Positions 22,631 to 34,577 of a DNA stretch of 64,000 nucleotides are shown piece after piece. The stretch covers positions 2,356,001 to 2,420,000 of the forward strand of contig JANFOG010000001.1 of NCBI GenBank assembly GCA_024336345.1. The letters run 5' to 3'. Numbering within the stretch: the first letter of the stretch is position 1; each line of letters opens with the position of its first letter. The DNA is from Mariannaea sp. PMI_226 (taxonomy: Eukaryota; Ascomycota; Sordariomycetes; Hypocreales; Nectriaceae). Below the pieces are notes generated by a model. It did not search any database, was not told the DNA's origin, and saw only the letters and a program-made list of their open reading frames with translations. The translations under genes and the position numbers were made by a program.

Positions 22631-23716
22631 AACAGGACCGAGCAGGGCCTAATAGGGCGCTTGAGGAGCTTCTGGAAGACTTCCTGATCCGACCCTAGCC
22701 CACCTTCTGTCTTGGTTGTGATGGATCCCTTCTCTCGTGCGGCACAGCTGATAGTGATGAGCAACGCCCGCGTCTTCGGTGTTGAGCGAGACCATGGGTC
22801 CTTGGTCTTGTCTCGAATCCTTTTGTTTCGCATTGTAGACAACAAGCCATATTGATCTTTTTTCCCTCCTTTCCTCCAAGGCGTCCAGTCACCTGCCTTG
22901 ACTGGGTAGCGACACGCGCGCTTTGTCGTGTTATGGTGACATGGCTGCGGGACGACAAGACGAGAGAGGGGGAGAGAAGGGGGCGGCGATACAGCGTCGG
23001 CAAAGTGACTGCAGAGTGCGCAATTAGTGTCGAACAACGTCTTGAGCATCATCTCGACTCCCTGGTCAAAAACAGTGCCTGGTTAGTCGGTCAACGCCCT
23101 GAGAATGAAAACTGCTCTCGTGCTCCTGCCAGGGTCAATACCAGGGACTTGTATTCCCATCACGTCCGACCAGGCCCTCAATCCAGCTCATCAAAATCCC
23201 TGGTATGTTTCCAGAACCCAGGTAATGGGTTTCCCGGCGTGCTGCCAACATGGTATGGTAGCGCTGTCAGTGTCATGCCTGCGCTTTTGCTTGCTTTTGC
23301 AATTGAGAGGGTTTGGCAATGTTCTGGAACCACCGATGGCTCACAGTAGCTCTAGGGTAGTCAGGTAATTCATGTTCTGTGGAAGGTTGATCGAGAATCT
23401 TTGATGCGACAGACACATATCATCAATTGCTAGTACCGATATAGACCCTCGATGGCTCTTCGAGAGCCTGGAGTAGTCGTTAGTTTAAATACCATCCTTC
23501 CTCTATGTGTTCTGGTCGCCAATTGCCCTGGGCACCAATGCATCTGTGAAAATTTTGGCAGCCACAAAATGAATCTACTCCAGCTGAACTCCGCTTCACC
23601 TAAATCGTCACCGGAGCGTTTGCCACATATTACGCCCGAACGCCATTGTTGCCGTCAGATATCCCACCCTTCATTAGTCAACCAGTAATTGATTTCGGTC
23701 CTCATTCTCCGGCTCT

Positions 23717-23742
23717 TGTGTGTGTGTGCACGCGCGCGCGTG
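23717..23742. repeat. Alternating pyrimidine-purine tract (TG)n then (CG)n
   Basis: Twenty-six bases alternate strictly between pyrimidine and purine: six TG steps, CA, five CG steps, then TG. Runs of this kind are the classic sequence that can adopt left-handed Z-DNA under negative supercoiling. The tract lies about 620 bp downstream of the Not3/5 stop codon. A functional role is only inference. Confidence 0.75.
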
Positions 23743-24361
23743 ATGGGAATCGAACCCTATAGTCAGTCGTAGCTGGTTTGTTTCCTGTACAGTTAGGGAA
23801 AATCAAGAGACAGTCAACAAAGCAGCTAGCATGAAGGCAATGCAGCCAGATACGTAGCAACAGATTCACAACGCCTTCACCTCACTCGTTCTCGATATCA
23901 TTGCTTACAAGCGCTATCGCAAAGTATATGCCCGCGAGATCACAGTCAACATAAAGGAACAAAACAACATGCTCTTTTTTTTGTTACCCCAGGGGCCGAA
24001 GCGCACCGGTAGCCAAAAGCATTTCCCATTTTCATCTCTCAACACTAGATGAGGTTTTAAAAAAAAAACTCCCCAACGTAGCCCCTTGCCGTAAGCCATC
24101 GCCGTCGCGATTTCTGTCCGTCGCGAAAAAAGTGCCGAGCAGAGACAAAAGAAAAAAAAAAGAGGAGGCTACCATTTCCCTTCCAGTTGGCTCCTGAACT
24201 GACAGGTACCCAGGAGACTCCCTTAATAGCACAATTGAGACAGTACACAAACAGATGCAGACACACAGACAGATAGATTGACAATTGCCAAATCCTTCCC
24301 CATCCGGGGAAATTCCAAAAGGAACGTAGATAGGGGCATAGAGGCTCTCAAGTGCTATTGA

Positions 24362-26444
24362 TTAGACATCATCCTCGAGGAACTTGTAAGCAAACTTGAA
24401 GTCAGCTTTTCGTCGGTTCATCCTATTTCCCGAGGTGTTAGCGCATATACTCCCACATCTCATATGACCATGACCCGTGAAGTGGCTTACCAAGTGCTCT
24501 CGTAGTCAAAGAAGCGATACGTTCCTTGTTCAAAGTCCTCGGTGATGTTCTTAGGCTCCTCATGTCGTTGGAACCAAGTCTGATACTGTTTGTGGAATCG
24601 CCAGCTTTGGTCCTTTAGCGCCTTGGCTGCCAGATGCTGCTGTGCTGTACCTTGCTTGTAGTAAAAGACGTAGAATAGTGTATCGGGATCAATCTTCCCG
24701 TATAGTCGTGGGTCGTCAAAGATTGGTAGCGGGTCTCGTGGGAATCCAGAGCCAGTAGGAGGTACAGGAATATCAGGTCGATATGTTCGAGGAACCTCCG
24801 CATCCAACACCTCTGGGCAGTTAGCCTGGCTCACGCTCATCATACGGAGCGTTGATGGAGCCGACGGGGGTGGTGGTCGTCTCTTTGAAATCTCATACGA
24901 CTCAACCAGATCCTGTAGCGAAGAGGGCAAGTGGTAGACTGATTCCTCTTCAGGTTCCTCTTCGATGGGCTTGATACCGTTGGTGTTGCCATTTGTAGGT
25001 TGTGGTGCAGCTGTCCAAAAATGTTAGCAAGAGGGAGAATCTCAAAACTGCCTGGGATGGAAGGGAGAAATATACCCTTGGCTGGCTCAGGTGTCCCGGG
25101 GACAGGTTGCTTTCCAGCAGCCTTGGAACGTTTGATAGGCTTGACAATAGAGGGCTCTGGTGAGTTGGTTGCAGAGGTTCCAGCAACAGACTTAAAGTCG
25201 GCTTGTTGTGTCACGGGTTGGGCCGATGATGTTGCGGGGGAACTTGTTGCGCTTGTTCGAGACTGAGGTAGAGGGGATATGCCGGCCAACCCAGCAAACC
25301 CGGGAGGTGGAGGTAAAGGAGCGATGCCAACATTGTTTTTATCGCTTGCTGCGGCGGCAGCGGCAGCGGATGCGTACTTGAGGCCTTCACCTGCTGGCCG
25401 GGTTGGGACCGCAGCCGGCTTCATAGTAGGGCCGCCACTGTTGCCGTTGCTGATTGTTGTTAGAGGGGTGTGAAGTGTTGCAAGCGCAGGCAATGGTGAT
25501 TTAGTCTGAGACGAAGGCCCTCTGGATTCGCTTTTTGGTTTCCTCGTTGCTGGTTTATTCAGCTCCATTTCAACCGCCAGATCGTCCTGTATAGATTGAG
25601 TGTCCAGAGATGAGTTTTTCTCGGTATCTACATTCATCCCGTAGACGCCTTCCTCATCTTCTAACTCCAGTTCGTCGTACATCTCATCATCTTCCATGAA
25701 ATCCTCGTTCATGCCGTCAGAGACGTAATATCGGATGTTCTCTTCTAGGTCGTTGACCTGTTCCGTGTCGACGCCACCATTTTCAAGCGATCTTCGAATC
25801 AATTCTAGTTTGCCTTGATGCCATTTATGTCGCTCGATGATGTGTTCGATTTCAGCGATTCGCTCGGCCTTTGCGTTGTTGTTCTTGCCTTTCTTCATGG
25901 TAGCTTGTATAGACTCTCCCTCGGCCTCGAGTGTTTCGATTTGCTGTTCCAGTTCGTCTACCATACCACTTAGGAACTCACTGGCTTCGACTTTTGCTTG
26001 CTCTTTAGGATCTAGCTTGGCAGCAGCTGATAAACCTTCTTTGGAGTATGCTTTTGTCTTCATGGCCTTTTCCACGGCCTTGAACTTTTCCATTTGCTAG
26101 AAGAAAAAAAACAAATCGAGTCAGTATGAGCGGATAGCAATGCTGCCTATATCATATGATGGCATTAGCCAGCTTTGAAGGGGACGGACCGTCTCGATCA
26201 GTTTCCGATGCTCCAGGAGCGGAGCCTTGTCCTTGATGTCGTTGCTAGCAGCCCATGTTTTGATCTGGTCTCGTAACCGCTGTAGCTTCTTGATCTCGCG
26301 CTTCAGGTTGTCTTCAAGCTTCTCCTTCTGAGCAGGGTTATTCGACTGCTCAATCTTCTCGTATATGCCCTCGAATTCGGCAACGCCTTCCGCGACTTTC
26401 TTGAAGCACTTGTCGACTTCTTGTTGTAGTTTCCTCGCCGCCAT
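24362..26444 (-). CDS. not3: CCR4-NOT complex subunit Not3/Not5
   Basis: Four exons, 26444-26190, 26096-25076, 25010-24491 and 24422-24362, give 618 residues; junctions read [23 protein letters not shown] and YESTW-MNRRK. The N-terminal Not3 domain (about 1-230) is a long helical coiled coil starting [17 protein letters not shown]. The middle is acidic, then Ser/Pro/Ala-rich and disordered, with an eight-Ala run. The C-terminal NOT box (about 490-615) contains [32 protein letters not shown] and FDYESTWMNRRK. The protein is a scaffold of the cytoplasmic deadenylase complex that shortens poly(A) tails; its family also senses ribosomes with slow codons. The last exon codes only 20 residues. The first donor, GTCCGT, is unusual, but the join restores a highly conserved sequence. 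It is head-to-head with the tRNA deacylase gene, 967 bp away. Confidence 0.95.
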
Positions 26445-27411
26445 TGTGAGATAGAGGTTCAGCCTTGCGGCTTCGTGTAGCTGTTAGTTGCACAGTGTTG
26501 TTGGTAGAAAAGTCCAGTTGGACCAGACCAGAGAAGGATCTGGAATCAGACCGAACGAGGCTGTCGAGAGGTCTGTAGATGGTGATCAGGGCGAGTGGAG
26601 CTTGGCGTATAGTATCGCGACGCTCGTACGTTTCGGCGCTGTCTCGTATTACTCAATTCCGGGAGCGTGGTGGGATTGGGGGCGTTGCGAGAGGTGAACA
26701 GAGTTGAGCTGTGGTGGTGATGATGGACGTGGGAAATCAAGCGGAACCTGGAAGACAACTGCAGGCGCGCGATTGGCTAGCAGCCGCTAAGTCACATGGG
26801 CTGATTTAGGTTAGGCGCTGGGGTGCTTTTGCCAGACAATGGGAGCTCAAACAAGACGTGTACTGTTATGAATCAAGATATAAATATTAACATAATTTCT
26901 GTGATGTAATCAAGTTATAGTTTGCTCAATTGAAACAAGTTCTGTTCGATGACCGGGGATTTGCTTTGGTGGTTGCTATCTGAAGATACATTAAGCGATG
27001 CATGCCTCCGCTAGACGCCTAGGTACCTCAAGGGGAGAGTCATGAAGTACTCCGTACTTAATGTAAGGAATCATCACAATGGATCCCCTCACATGACGGC
27101 TGTGCCAGGGCTGCCCAAAAAATTGCCCCTTGCAATTAGAAGGGTCCTGCCGCTTCAAACAAGGTTCCATATCGGCGTATGAGTCGTAAACACGCGGAGA
27201 GGGAAGAGAACATCGACCTTTGGGAGATGTTTAACTATCGCGGTTTTTTTTGTGACTCTACCTGTACTTGAATCTATACCCCTAAAAATTTTTCCTTCTT
27301 TTTTATTCTCCCATTTCGTTTTTTCTTCTCATCTCCACAAAGTCTCGATACTATCTTTCAATACAAAAAGTACATATTTTTAGTCTCGTTACACCACTGC
27401 CAATACCCGCA
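26445..27411. promoter_or_regulatory. Divergent promoter region of not3 and the tRNA deacylase gene
   Basis: A 967-bp region separates two divergent start codons. The half near the deacylase gene (27240-27400) is T-rich and pyrimidine-rich, typical of fungal core promoters. A run of AT-rich DNA lies at 26870-26940. No named site is evident, and no frame in it looks coding. Confidence 0.55.
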
Positions 27412-28217
27412 ATGAAAGGTAGGAATACGCTCGTTTACTCGCCACCCGGCAAGTGTCTGGTCTCTTATGTCTCATAATGTGAGAGAATTTGGGTTGAATT
27501 ACTCACACTCCCCGCCTTAGCTATATTGCAACGTGTGCTGTCAGCGTCAGTGACCGTGGACAAGGAAGTCATCTCATCGATCGGGAAGGGAGTCCTGGTC
27601 TTTGCGGCCGTGGCCCCCGGAGATACGGAGAAGGAGGCCGATTCTCTGGCAAATAAGGTCCTCAAGATGAAAATGTGGGATGATGAGGCTGGTGGTCGGG
27701 TAAGGCTTTGCGGTACTTGAGAGTACTTTATCCTTCGTCTTTTGTTTCGTTCGAATCGGTGGTTGACTTGATGTGGGGTATCATAGTGGAAGAAGGCCGT
27801 TACAGACATTGAGGGGGAGGTTCTTTGCGGTATGATCGAAACCTCTTTTCTCACTCCTTGTTCCTACCAGGTCTGTGGAATAGCCTATTGACATTGGATC
27901 CCTCCTTGGTAGTGTCCCAGTTTACGCTCCTGGCCAAGACTAGGAAGGGGACGAAGCCAGACTTTCATGGCGCAGCCAACCCAGAGGAAGCAGGTCGCTT
28001 GTACCAGTACTTTGTCCAGAAAGTCCGAAGTCTCTACCAGGAGGAGAGAGTCAAGGACGGAAAGTTCCAGGCTATGATGGAAGTAGCCTTGGTCAACGAC
28101 GGCCCGGTGCGTTGGAAGCTTCTACTATGATTCGTTTCTTTGAACGTGGACTTTAATTACTAACTGCTGCAAAAGGTGACATTAGAGGTTCAAATTGGAG
28201 GAGCCAATGCAGAGTGA
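27412..28217 (+). CDS. dtd1: D-aminoacyl-tRNA deacylase
   Basis: Five exons, 27412-27418, 27521-27699, 27787-27829, 27913-28106 and 28176-28217, give 154 residues, the usual family length. The first exon has only two codons and one base (MK-A). The enzyme hydrolyses the ester between tRNA and wrongly loaded D-amino acids (and glycine on tRNA-Ala) in the cytosol. Characteristic are the N-terminal [12 protein letters not shown], the active-site motif VSQFTLLA at residues 77-84 and the cross-dimer Gly-cisPro motif NDGPVT at 138-143. Middle residues [13 protein letters not shown] also fit the family. All four introns have GT..AG borders, and the last holds a textbook TACTAAC branch site. Without splicing the gene is easily missed because no exon exceeds 65 codons. 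Confidence 0.95.
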
Positions 28218-31200
28218 AGCAGGGCTGATGCCACTGGAATTGCATGAAGCTGATGGCTACAACCCTTGCTCGGCGAAGAAAGAATACAAAGAGCTAGGGA
28301 TTTTACACGTATGTCTTGGATAGAAATGAATAGATTTAGACAACCCAACTACCTGCTTGCGATTCAGCCTACGGTATCTTGGACAAATGTCATGCTCAAC
28401 GCAAATAGGATACGAAGTGTGGCGAAACCTCAGTATACAACTATCCAATCAGTATTGAATGTGTTAATCACTTTGAGAGTTTTCGATGGTTTCACATTGA
28501 TGCATGGTGTGCCACTACCCGTCTGAGCTGAACAACCACCACCAATATCATGAGCGGAGGACTCCCTGCATAAACGGTAATTCTCGGATCATCCACTATC
28601 AGAACCTCGAATCACAGCCTCAATTACGCCATAGCTTGTCTGATTTTGACAACCATTTCCGTACTTTTGGTAAATTTGCTGATTCGTCGGTGGCCTTTTC
28701 TTTTTCTTTCTTTTTCCTTCCCTTCCTGTGCACCGACCATACACAGCTAGGATGGACTGTTCTTGATCAGCGCCAGTGCTGTCTGTCCACGCAATGTAGT
28801 ATTGTGATTCATATGAGACGGTCAAATGGCTGATACTGCATTGACACGTCACCTTTTTGGTTTCGAACAGCTGCACGAGGCGATCTACCAAAACGGGCCT
28901 TGCGCGATGCGAATATCCTTGACCGTTCCCCTTCATCGCTTCCAAACAACCTGCCAATCATGTTTTGGAATGGCTCCTGCTCCAGCTTTTAACTTGATGG
29001 TCAACCTCCACCCCCCGTAAAACGTGAGCAGGCGGCTGTCCATCCAACTCCAAGTAATAAACCCACCTTGCCCTCTTATACTGACTTATCTTTAACCTGT
29101 AACCTTTCAAAGTCGCGTTTTAGGGGCATAAATAAATTCCATAGCGTGGATTTCTCTCGCAATGTGCCTTGTACAGGAGAGGTACTCGCAGCTCAAGACA
29201 ATAGTCGCTTCGTCTTGGGCTTTACTCTCTGCGGATCTCTCATGAGGGCATGGGAGCCTGATTTGCTAGGGCAATGCCTTTGAGCAATCCAATATTGACA
29301 AGGATGGGTAGCTACAGAATGCTGTGGACCTAGTCGTAGGAATGTTTTTTTATGAACGGAGATAGACTTGGATTTGGCTCGACTATTGTTACGTCCGAGG
29401 GTCAACCGAATCTAGATCGTGAGCGAGACATTCAAACGCAGCACCTCATCGTTGACAAAGTTATGAAGTGGGTGTCTTACAGTGTAGGATTGGCGGCAGT
29501 ATGCCTACTGGAATGCGTGTTGTTGAGCATTATGGTAGTGCGTTGAACGAGATAAATAGTGTACAGTCATTCAAGAAATGGCTGAGAAGGGCGTGGCGGA
29601 CGTTTGTCTGGTACCAGCACCATGAGCCGATTCGCGTCTGTGACACCAATGACGCTCGGAGCAATATTCGAAATTGAACGTCACAAAGACTCTGATTTAA
29701 AGATCGCAGTGTTCGAGGCTGCTCTCAAGTCTGAGAAAACCCGGTGTTTCTCCCAAGGCACAAGGTAGGAGGACTTGCATGAAGCGACTAATTAGGGAAA
29801 CTGAGGTCGCTGTACCTTTGATACAGCTCTTCTTGTGCTGTACGCACAGTCAATGGGAAACCTTTTTTTTCTCCATACCTGCTTCTCAAAGCCTCGAGGA
29901 GTACCCCTTTAGTGCATCCAATTGGTAACGTTTCTAAGCCGACCTTTGTTGGAGACGCTGAACAGGCTCGGTTGCTCGGAGGCCGCGGGTCCTTGCACAA
30001 AGAGTGGATGAGCAATTATGAACAGAGGATGGCCAATATGGAGGGAAAAAAAGATGCAGAAGAGTATTGCCAGGTGCGACAAAGTTTTCACTTCATTTCT
30101 AGCTCAATAGTCTTGGCACGCCAGAATAAGCAGAGCAACAAACAACAATGATAACAATGAAAGGATGGAATTAGACCTATGTAAGAAGACGAACTTGATA
30201 ATGCGTATATGAAACTGAGGGACCAGCTATGCCGGTGGGAGATGATTCCTTGATGGACAATAGAGTTTTTTTATTGCTAGGAGTAAGATGTTCAGGCATC
30301 CTGAAGCGATGGATGTGTGGTACTTTCGTATTTTGCAAAGGTAGAGGGCGAATTGCAGGTGAACGTGTCATTAATTTTTTTTCCTTCGTCAAACCCATGT
30401 CTTCATGGGCAGTTTTGTTAAGCTATGGACCGGGCCGTCCCAGCCGGGATATCAAAGCAAAACAGGTACTTTGCAGGTACTTTTCACGGCAACGGTCGGC
30501 CAAGCTCAATGAGAGAAGAGACTACACATGTGCTTCGGAAAAGATGCAAGAAACCTAACTCAGAAAGGAAAAGAATCGCGCCTTGCTGTTACCCTGATGC
30601 GACTGCCGTGCTCTGACTGCAGTTGAGCCCTGCAACTAACGTTGAGGCTATGTATGAGGATGGATCATCGACCCAGTTCACCACCCTCCGGCCGGCGCCT
30701 TTGGAGGGTGCCGCATGCATGATCGAATTTAGTCCTAAAATCCTCTGGTCGTATCTTCTCTCGCTACGCATGTCCCCTGTGACCTCATGCACTGTTTTTG
30801 GTACTGCTCATGACGACGATGCAAACCCTCATCATGCGACCGTAATCACGAAAAGGAGGGCAAGCGAATGTAAATCTCAAACGCCAGTTGCATTTCGCAC
30901 AGACGCAGCCTTGAACTTGCGGTTAGCTACAGCATTTGTGCATCGTGCAGCAGCCTTGTCATTGGACGAAGTCTTGTACCCAGCAGCACGTACTGGGACT
31001 GCGCGAATCGAGGATACCCCATGAAATCCATTCATTGGGCGGATTGTGATGTGCTGACAGGGATGAAGAAGAGGAGTTGAAAAAAAAAAAATTGGGCTGG
31101 AGCATCGTCGATCAGAATAGCTTCTCGCAAGCTTTTCTATCTATAGGTCTCTGTACTAGTAGTTATATTTTATCAAGGACCGCAACAGTTTTCACTGGGC

Positions 31201-32761
31201 CAAGTCCCAATAGAGCCCGCTAGTTTTTATATGAGGCTAGCCTCCTCTGTGTGGCACTGTATCTCATCTTGTCAAGTCTGTCGATTTCAGACTGGGAAAG
31301 ATGATACAGTACAGGCCGCAATGTCTGGGAAAACACGGGTGATGGTGTAATTATCAGCTGTATTAATGTAGCCGATGTGGCTGACCGACCGGCAGAGCCT
31401 TCATGTTTCTCAAGGGTTGGGTTCTCTTGGTGTGGGAATGTGCTGTAATTTACATGGATGCTAGCAGGTGGCGTCCTTAGCTTTAGACTCTCAAGACTCT
31501 TTGAAGGGTCCGCAAGCAAGATTTACCGAGATGCACGAAGTAGGCACTGCGTACCTCAACCATTGAATTGATCTTTACGTGAGGATGGAGTTGTTAAAAC
31601 TGTCACCCTTGGTAGGTAGACACGGTGTACTACCCTACTATAAGCTATCTCTTTGCAGCTTACGCTTGTTTTCTCCCTGATAAGAGTGTTGATCTCCTGG
31701 CCGTGAACAAGCAACGGTACAGTAGGTGGTTAAGATCGTGGCCCTGTAGTTCCATTCTTGATACTCGCCTCTCGTGCTTCACTGCTCATTTCGCATCTAA
31801 TTACTTTGCTGTTCCAAGGCCACCGTCGCTAAGAAAGCACCGTATGGCATTTTTACCTAGCATTTGTCTGTTCTGCTCCCTCCTCATCCCTCTGCTTCTC
31901 CCCCTCCCCCTTGTCGCTCTCTGTTCTCTCTTTTCTCCACTCGGCAAAGGGCCGCAGGCTGCGTCCGGGAGCTGCGACAGATAATACCCCGCATTACGTC
32001 GCGGCCGGCCTGGGCTGGGCTGAGGCGCCGAAATCTTTGGGCTTCTGTGACAGTCCATCTCATCACACCCATCATGTCCTTCGCAGCCCACTATGTGCAC
32101 GGCATTGCTAAAAGAAAAAAAAAAAATTCAAAAAATTCAAAAATTCAAACCATGCAAGGTATATCCGAGGCATCATTGATATCGCCTCGACTCCTGAATT
32201 TCCCTCTGGGTGAAGCGCACATACACTTAAATACCTTGGTAGCCCCGTCCAGTTTCCCCCTCCATGTCAACAACAGCGAATTGACCTACCTACATACCTT
32301 ACCGGTGCCTGTATTCAAGGGACCAATCTGAGATAACCGTTGATCTTTTCTCCCCTCCTCCCAATAGGGAATGCGCCAGCCTATCCGCCATCCGCCATCC
32401 GCCATCCCCCATCAAGTTTCCATTCAAGCGTGCTGCACCCTGAATTCTTTCCATCGTTAGTCGCTACTGTACATTCCACGAGGTACCTTGCCTACTGTAC
32501 CTAAGGTGGTAGCTGACGGGCTTGCACCTTCCTTCCACTGCCTCTTCCGAGCCCCTCCCCCCACCAACCCACCTCAGCCAACCAAACTCCACCTTCACCA
32601 ACACCAGCTCTTCCATCTTCTTCTATTCTTCTACTCCCGTTGTTACTATCACCACTGCCCAACTCTGTGACTCTTCTCCTTCACCAACACCCTACCTAGT
32701 ATACTCTCCTTCTTATTTGATTTGAACTTTTCCAACTCTCCTGTCCTCAACCACCGTCGAA
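28218..32761. other. Gene-poor 4.5-kb region upstream of cyclophilin-40
   Basis: I find no reading frame with protein character; the longest (30623-31024, 133 codons) shows no motif. The last 250 bp before 32762 are strongly pyrimidine-rich on the plus strand and form the promoter and leader of the cyclophilin-40 gene. A hairpin with an 8-bp stem lies at 30682-30710. AAATTCAAA-type A-rich repeats occur at 32114-32150, and three copies of CCGCCATCC lie near 32388-32410. The base composition is ordinary, unlike the AT-rich decayed island further right. Confidence 0.5.
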
Positions 32762-33944
32762 ATGGCAGCTGAAGGCGAGACCCCCGCTGAGCGCACCCGC
32801 GTCTTCTTCGATATTGGCCTTGGCGGCAGACCCGTCGGCCGAATCACCATGGAACTCTACAACGACCTTGTTCCCAAGACGGCCGAAAATTTCCGCGCTC
32901 TTTGCACAGGTGAGAAGGGTGTTGGTCGCTCCGGCAAGCCTCTCCATTACAAGGGTTCCATCTTCCACCGCGTCATCAAGCAGTTTATGATCCAGGGTGG
33001 TGACTTTACTGCTGGCGACGGAACGGGTGGAGAATCCATCTACGGCAGCAAGTTCGAAGATGAGGCTTTCCCCAAGAAGCACGACAAGCCTTTCCTTCTC
33101 TCCATGGCAAATGCTGGACCAAGTAAGTTCTCCCCGAATCCAGCCTTGATCGTGATCAGACACTAACCCCGCTCCCATGAAAGACACCAATGGCTCCCAG
33201 TTCTTCATCACAACCGTCCCTACCCCCCACCTTGATGGCAAGCATGTGGTCTTCGGTGAGGTCCTCAATGGCAAGTCCATTGTTCGTCAAATCGAGAACC
33301 TCACTACACAGAGTGGCGACCGTCCTGCGAAGGAAGCCCTCATTACCAACTGCGGCGAACTTACTGGAGATGACGCCTCTACTGCTGACCTTAAGCAACC
33401 CGATTCCACCGGTGACCCTTACGAAGACTTTCCCGAAGATAACACCGAGAAGCCTGACGCTCAGGGGATCCTCAAGATTGCTACTGACTGCAAGGACTAC
33501 GGCAACAAAGCTTTCAAGGAGGGCAAGTTTGCTCTTGCTGTCGACAAATACCAGAAGGGTCTTCGCTACCTAAACGAAGAACCCGAGCTCGAGGGTCAAC
33601 CAGACACACTGAAGGCCGAGTTGCTCGGTATTCGATTCTCTTTGAACAATAACGCCGCGCTTATGAACCTTAAGCTCGAATCCTGGGATGACGCCATCAG
33701 AACTGCTTCCTCGGCCATCGAGGTTCAAGGCATCAAGGACAGCGACCGCGCAAAGCCCTATTACCGTCGTGCGATGGCTTATGTTGGCCGAAAGGACGAC
33801 GAGAAGGCCATCCGTGACCTTGATGAAGCCCACAAGCTCTCTCCCTCTGACCCTACTATCAGTAACCAGCTTAGCACCCTGAAGAAGAAGGCAGCTGACC
33901 GCGCTGCCAAGGAGAAGGCCGCCTATAAGAAGTTCTTCCAATAG
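32762..33944 (+). CDS. cpr6: Cyclophilin-40 (peptidyl-prolyl cis-trans isomerase with TPR domain)
   Basis: Two exons, 32762-33122 and 33184-33944, encode 373 residues. Residues 9-180 are the cyclophilin domain, with [15 protein letters not shown] (catalytic Arg, Phe, Met and Gln) and [13 protein letters not shown]. Residues about 215-345 form tetratricopeptide repeats, with [20 protein letters not shown] and [18 protein letters not shown]; these bind the C-terminal EEVD of Hsp90. The protein is a cytosolic Hsp90 co-chaperone that also catalyses proline isomerisation. His136 stands where small cyclophilins have the Trp that contacts cyclosporin A, as is usual for the cyclophilin-40 class, so weaker drug binding is expected. 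The 61-nt intron splits the Asn codon of AGP-NTNG. The leader is CT-rich, typical of highly expressed fungal genes. Confidence 0.96.
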
Positions 33945-34577
33945 ACGTGGACATGGTGTACCACAGGACCTAACCTAGTTGTAATCCCCCTCTGGGATAG
34001 ACAAGAACAGACGAAAACTCTAGAGAGTAAAAGAGAGAAAGAAAACATATGTGAGAGCTTAGAGCACTCAGTACAATACCACCAAGGGGGTAACCTTAAG
34101 ATAGTGGCGAGCCAAGGAAGGGGAACGGGGGGAGCCAGGAGTATGACTTTTTACATTTCATCCTACCTAACGGAAGCGAGGGTATGCAGGAGTCGGCGCT
34201 GAGCAGGAAGGGCTTTGAAGAGCTGCTGGTGTTTCATATACTCGCCGCCACATCTGAACGGGCTTTGATGATTGATTTTGAAATAATGAAATAAAAGAAA
34301 GATTAGGCCAAGAAAAAAAACAACCATAATTTTTGTGTTTGAACTTTCTCGCATCTCTTGACTTGAATCGCCAAAAGAGCAGTCAGCAATGGCACTGCGC
34401 CGGTTGGGATATTGATCCCGACTTTCTTCCTTAATTTCAACCCATCATGCCCTGTACGCCAACCCTACTCTGTCCTGTGAATCCAAAGTCCGATTTTCCA
34501 TGCCGCTCATTCTATTTCATGTTGTATTGCATTCAATAACCCGCAGTGCCTTCCTTTTACAAGCCAAAGTCCCCTTT
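33945..34577. other. Convergent 3' region between cyclophilin-40 and the F-box gene
   Basis: The 633 bp between two converging stop codons contain A-rich DNA at 34020-34050 and 34280-34330 and T-rich stretches that would serve as cleavage signals. No frame looks coding and no hairpin terminator is needed in a eukaryote. Confidence 0.5.

Larger units (their letters stand above)
17399..24361. other. Seven-kilobase gene-free region upstream of the zinc-finger gene
   Basis: No frame in this region has convincing protein character. The longest (19636-20385, 249 codons, plus; 18320-18973, 217 codons, minus) lack motifs and conserved-looking order. The part nearest 17400 is the promoter and leader of the zinc-finger gene, and the part near 24360 is the 3' end of the Not3/5 gene. 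Simple repeats are frequent: GT-rich DNA at 19000-19040, tetranucleotide inverted repeats at 22111-22385, a decamer repeat at 22591-22630, a GT/CG tract at 23717-23742 and poly-T runs near 21678. It may hide non-coding RNAs, but I see none directly. Confidence 0.5.

Noticed and set aside
23740..23800. tRNA-like T-arm GGTTCGATTCCC on the minus strand
   Set aside because: Only three base pairs of the T stem form, and no D arm, anticodon arm or acceptor stem can be built around it.
32747..33280. 177-codon frame opposite cyclophilin-40
   Set aside because: Antisense shadow of the cyclophilin exons with no independent support.
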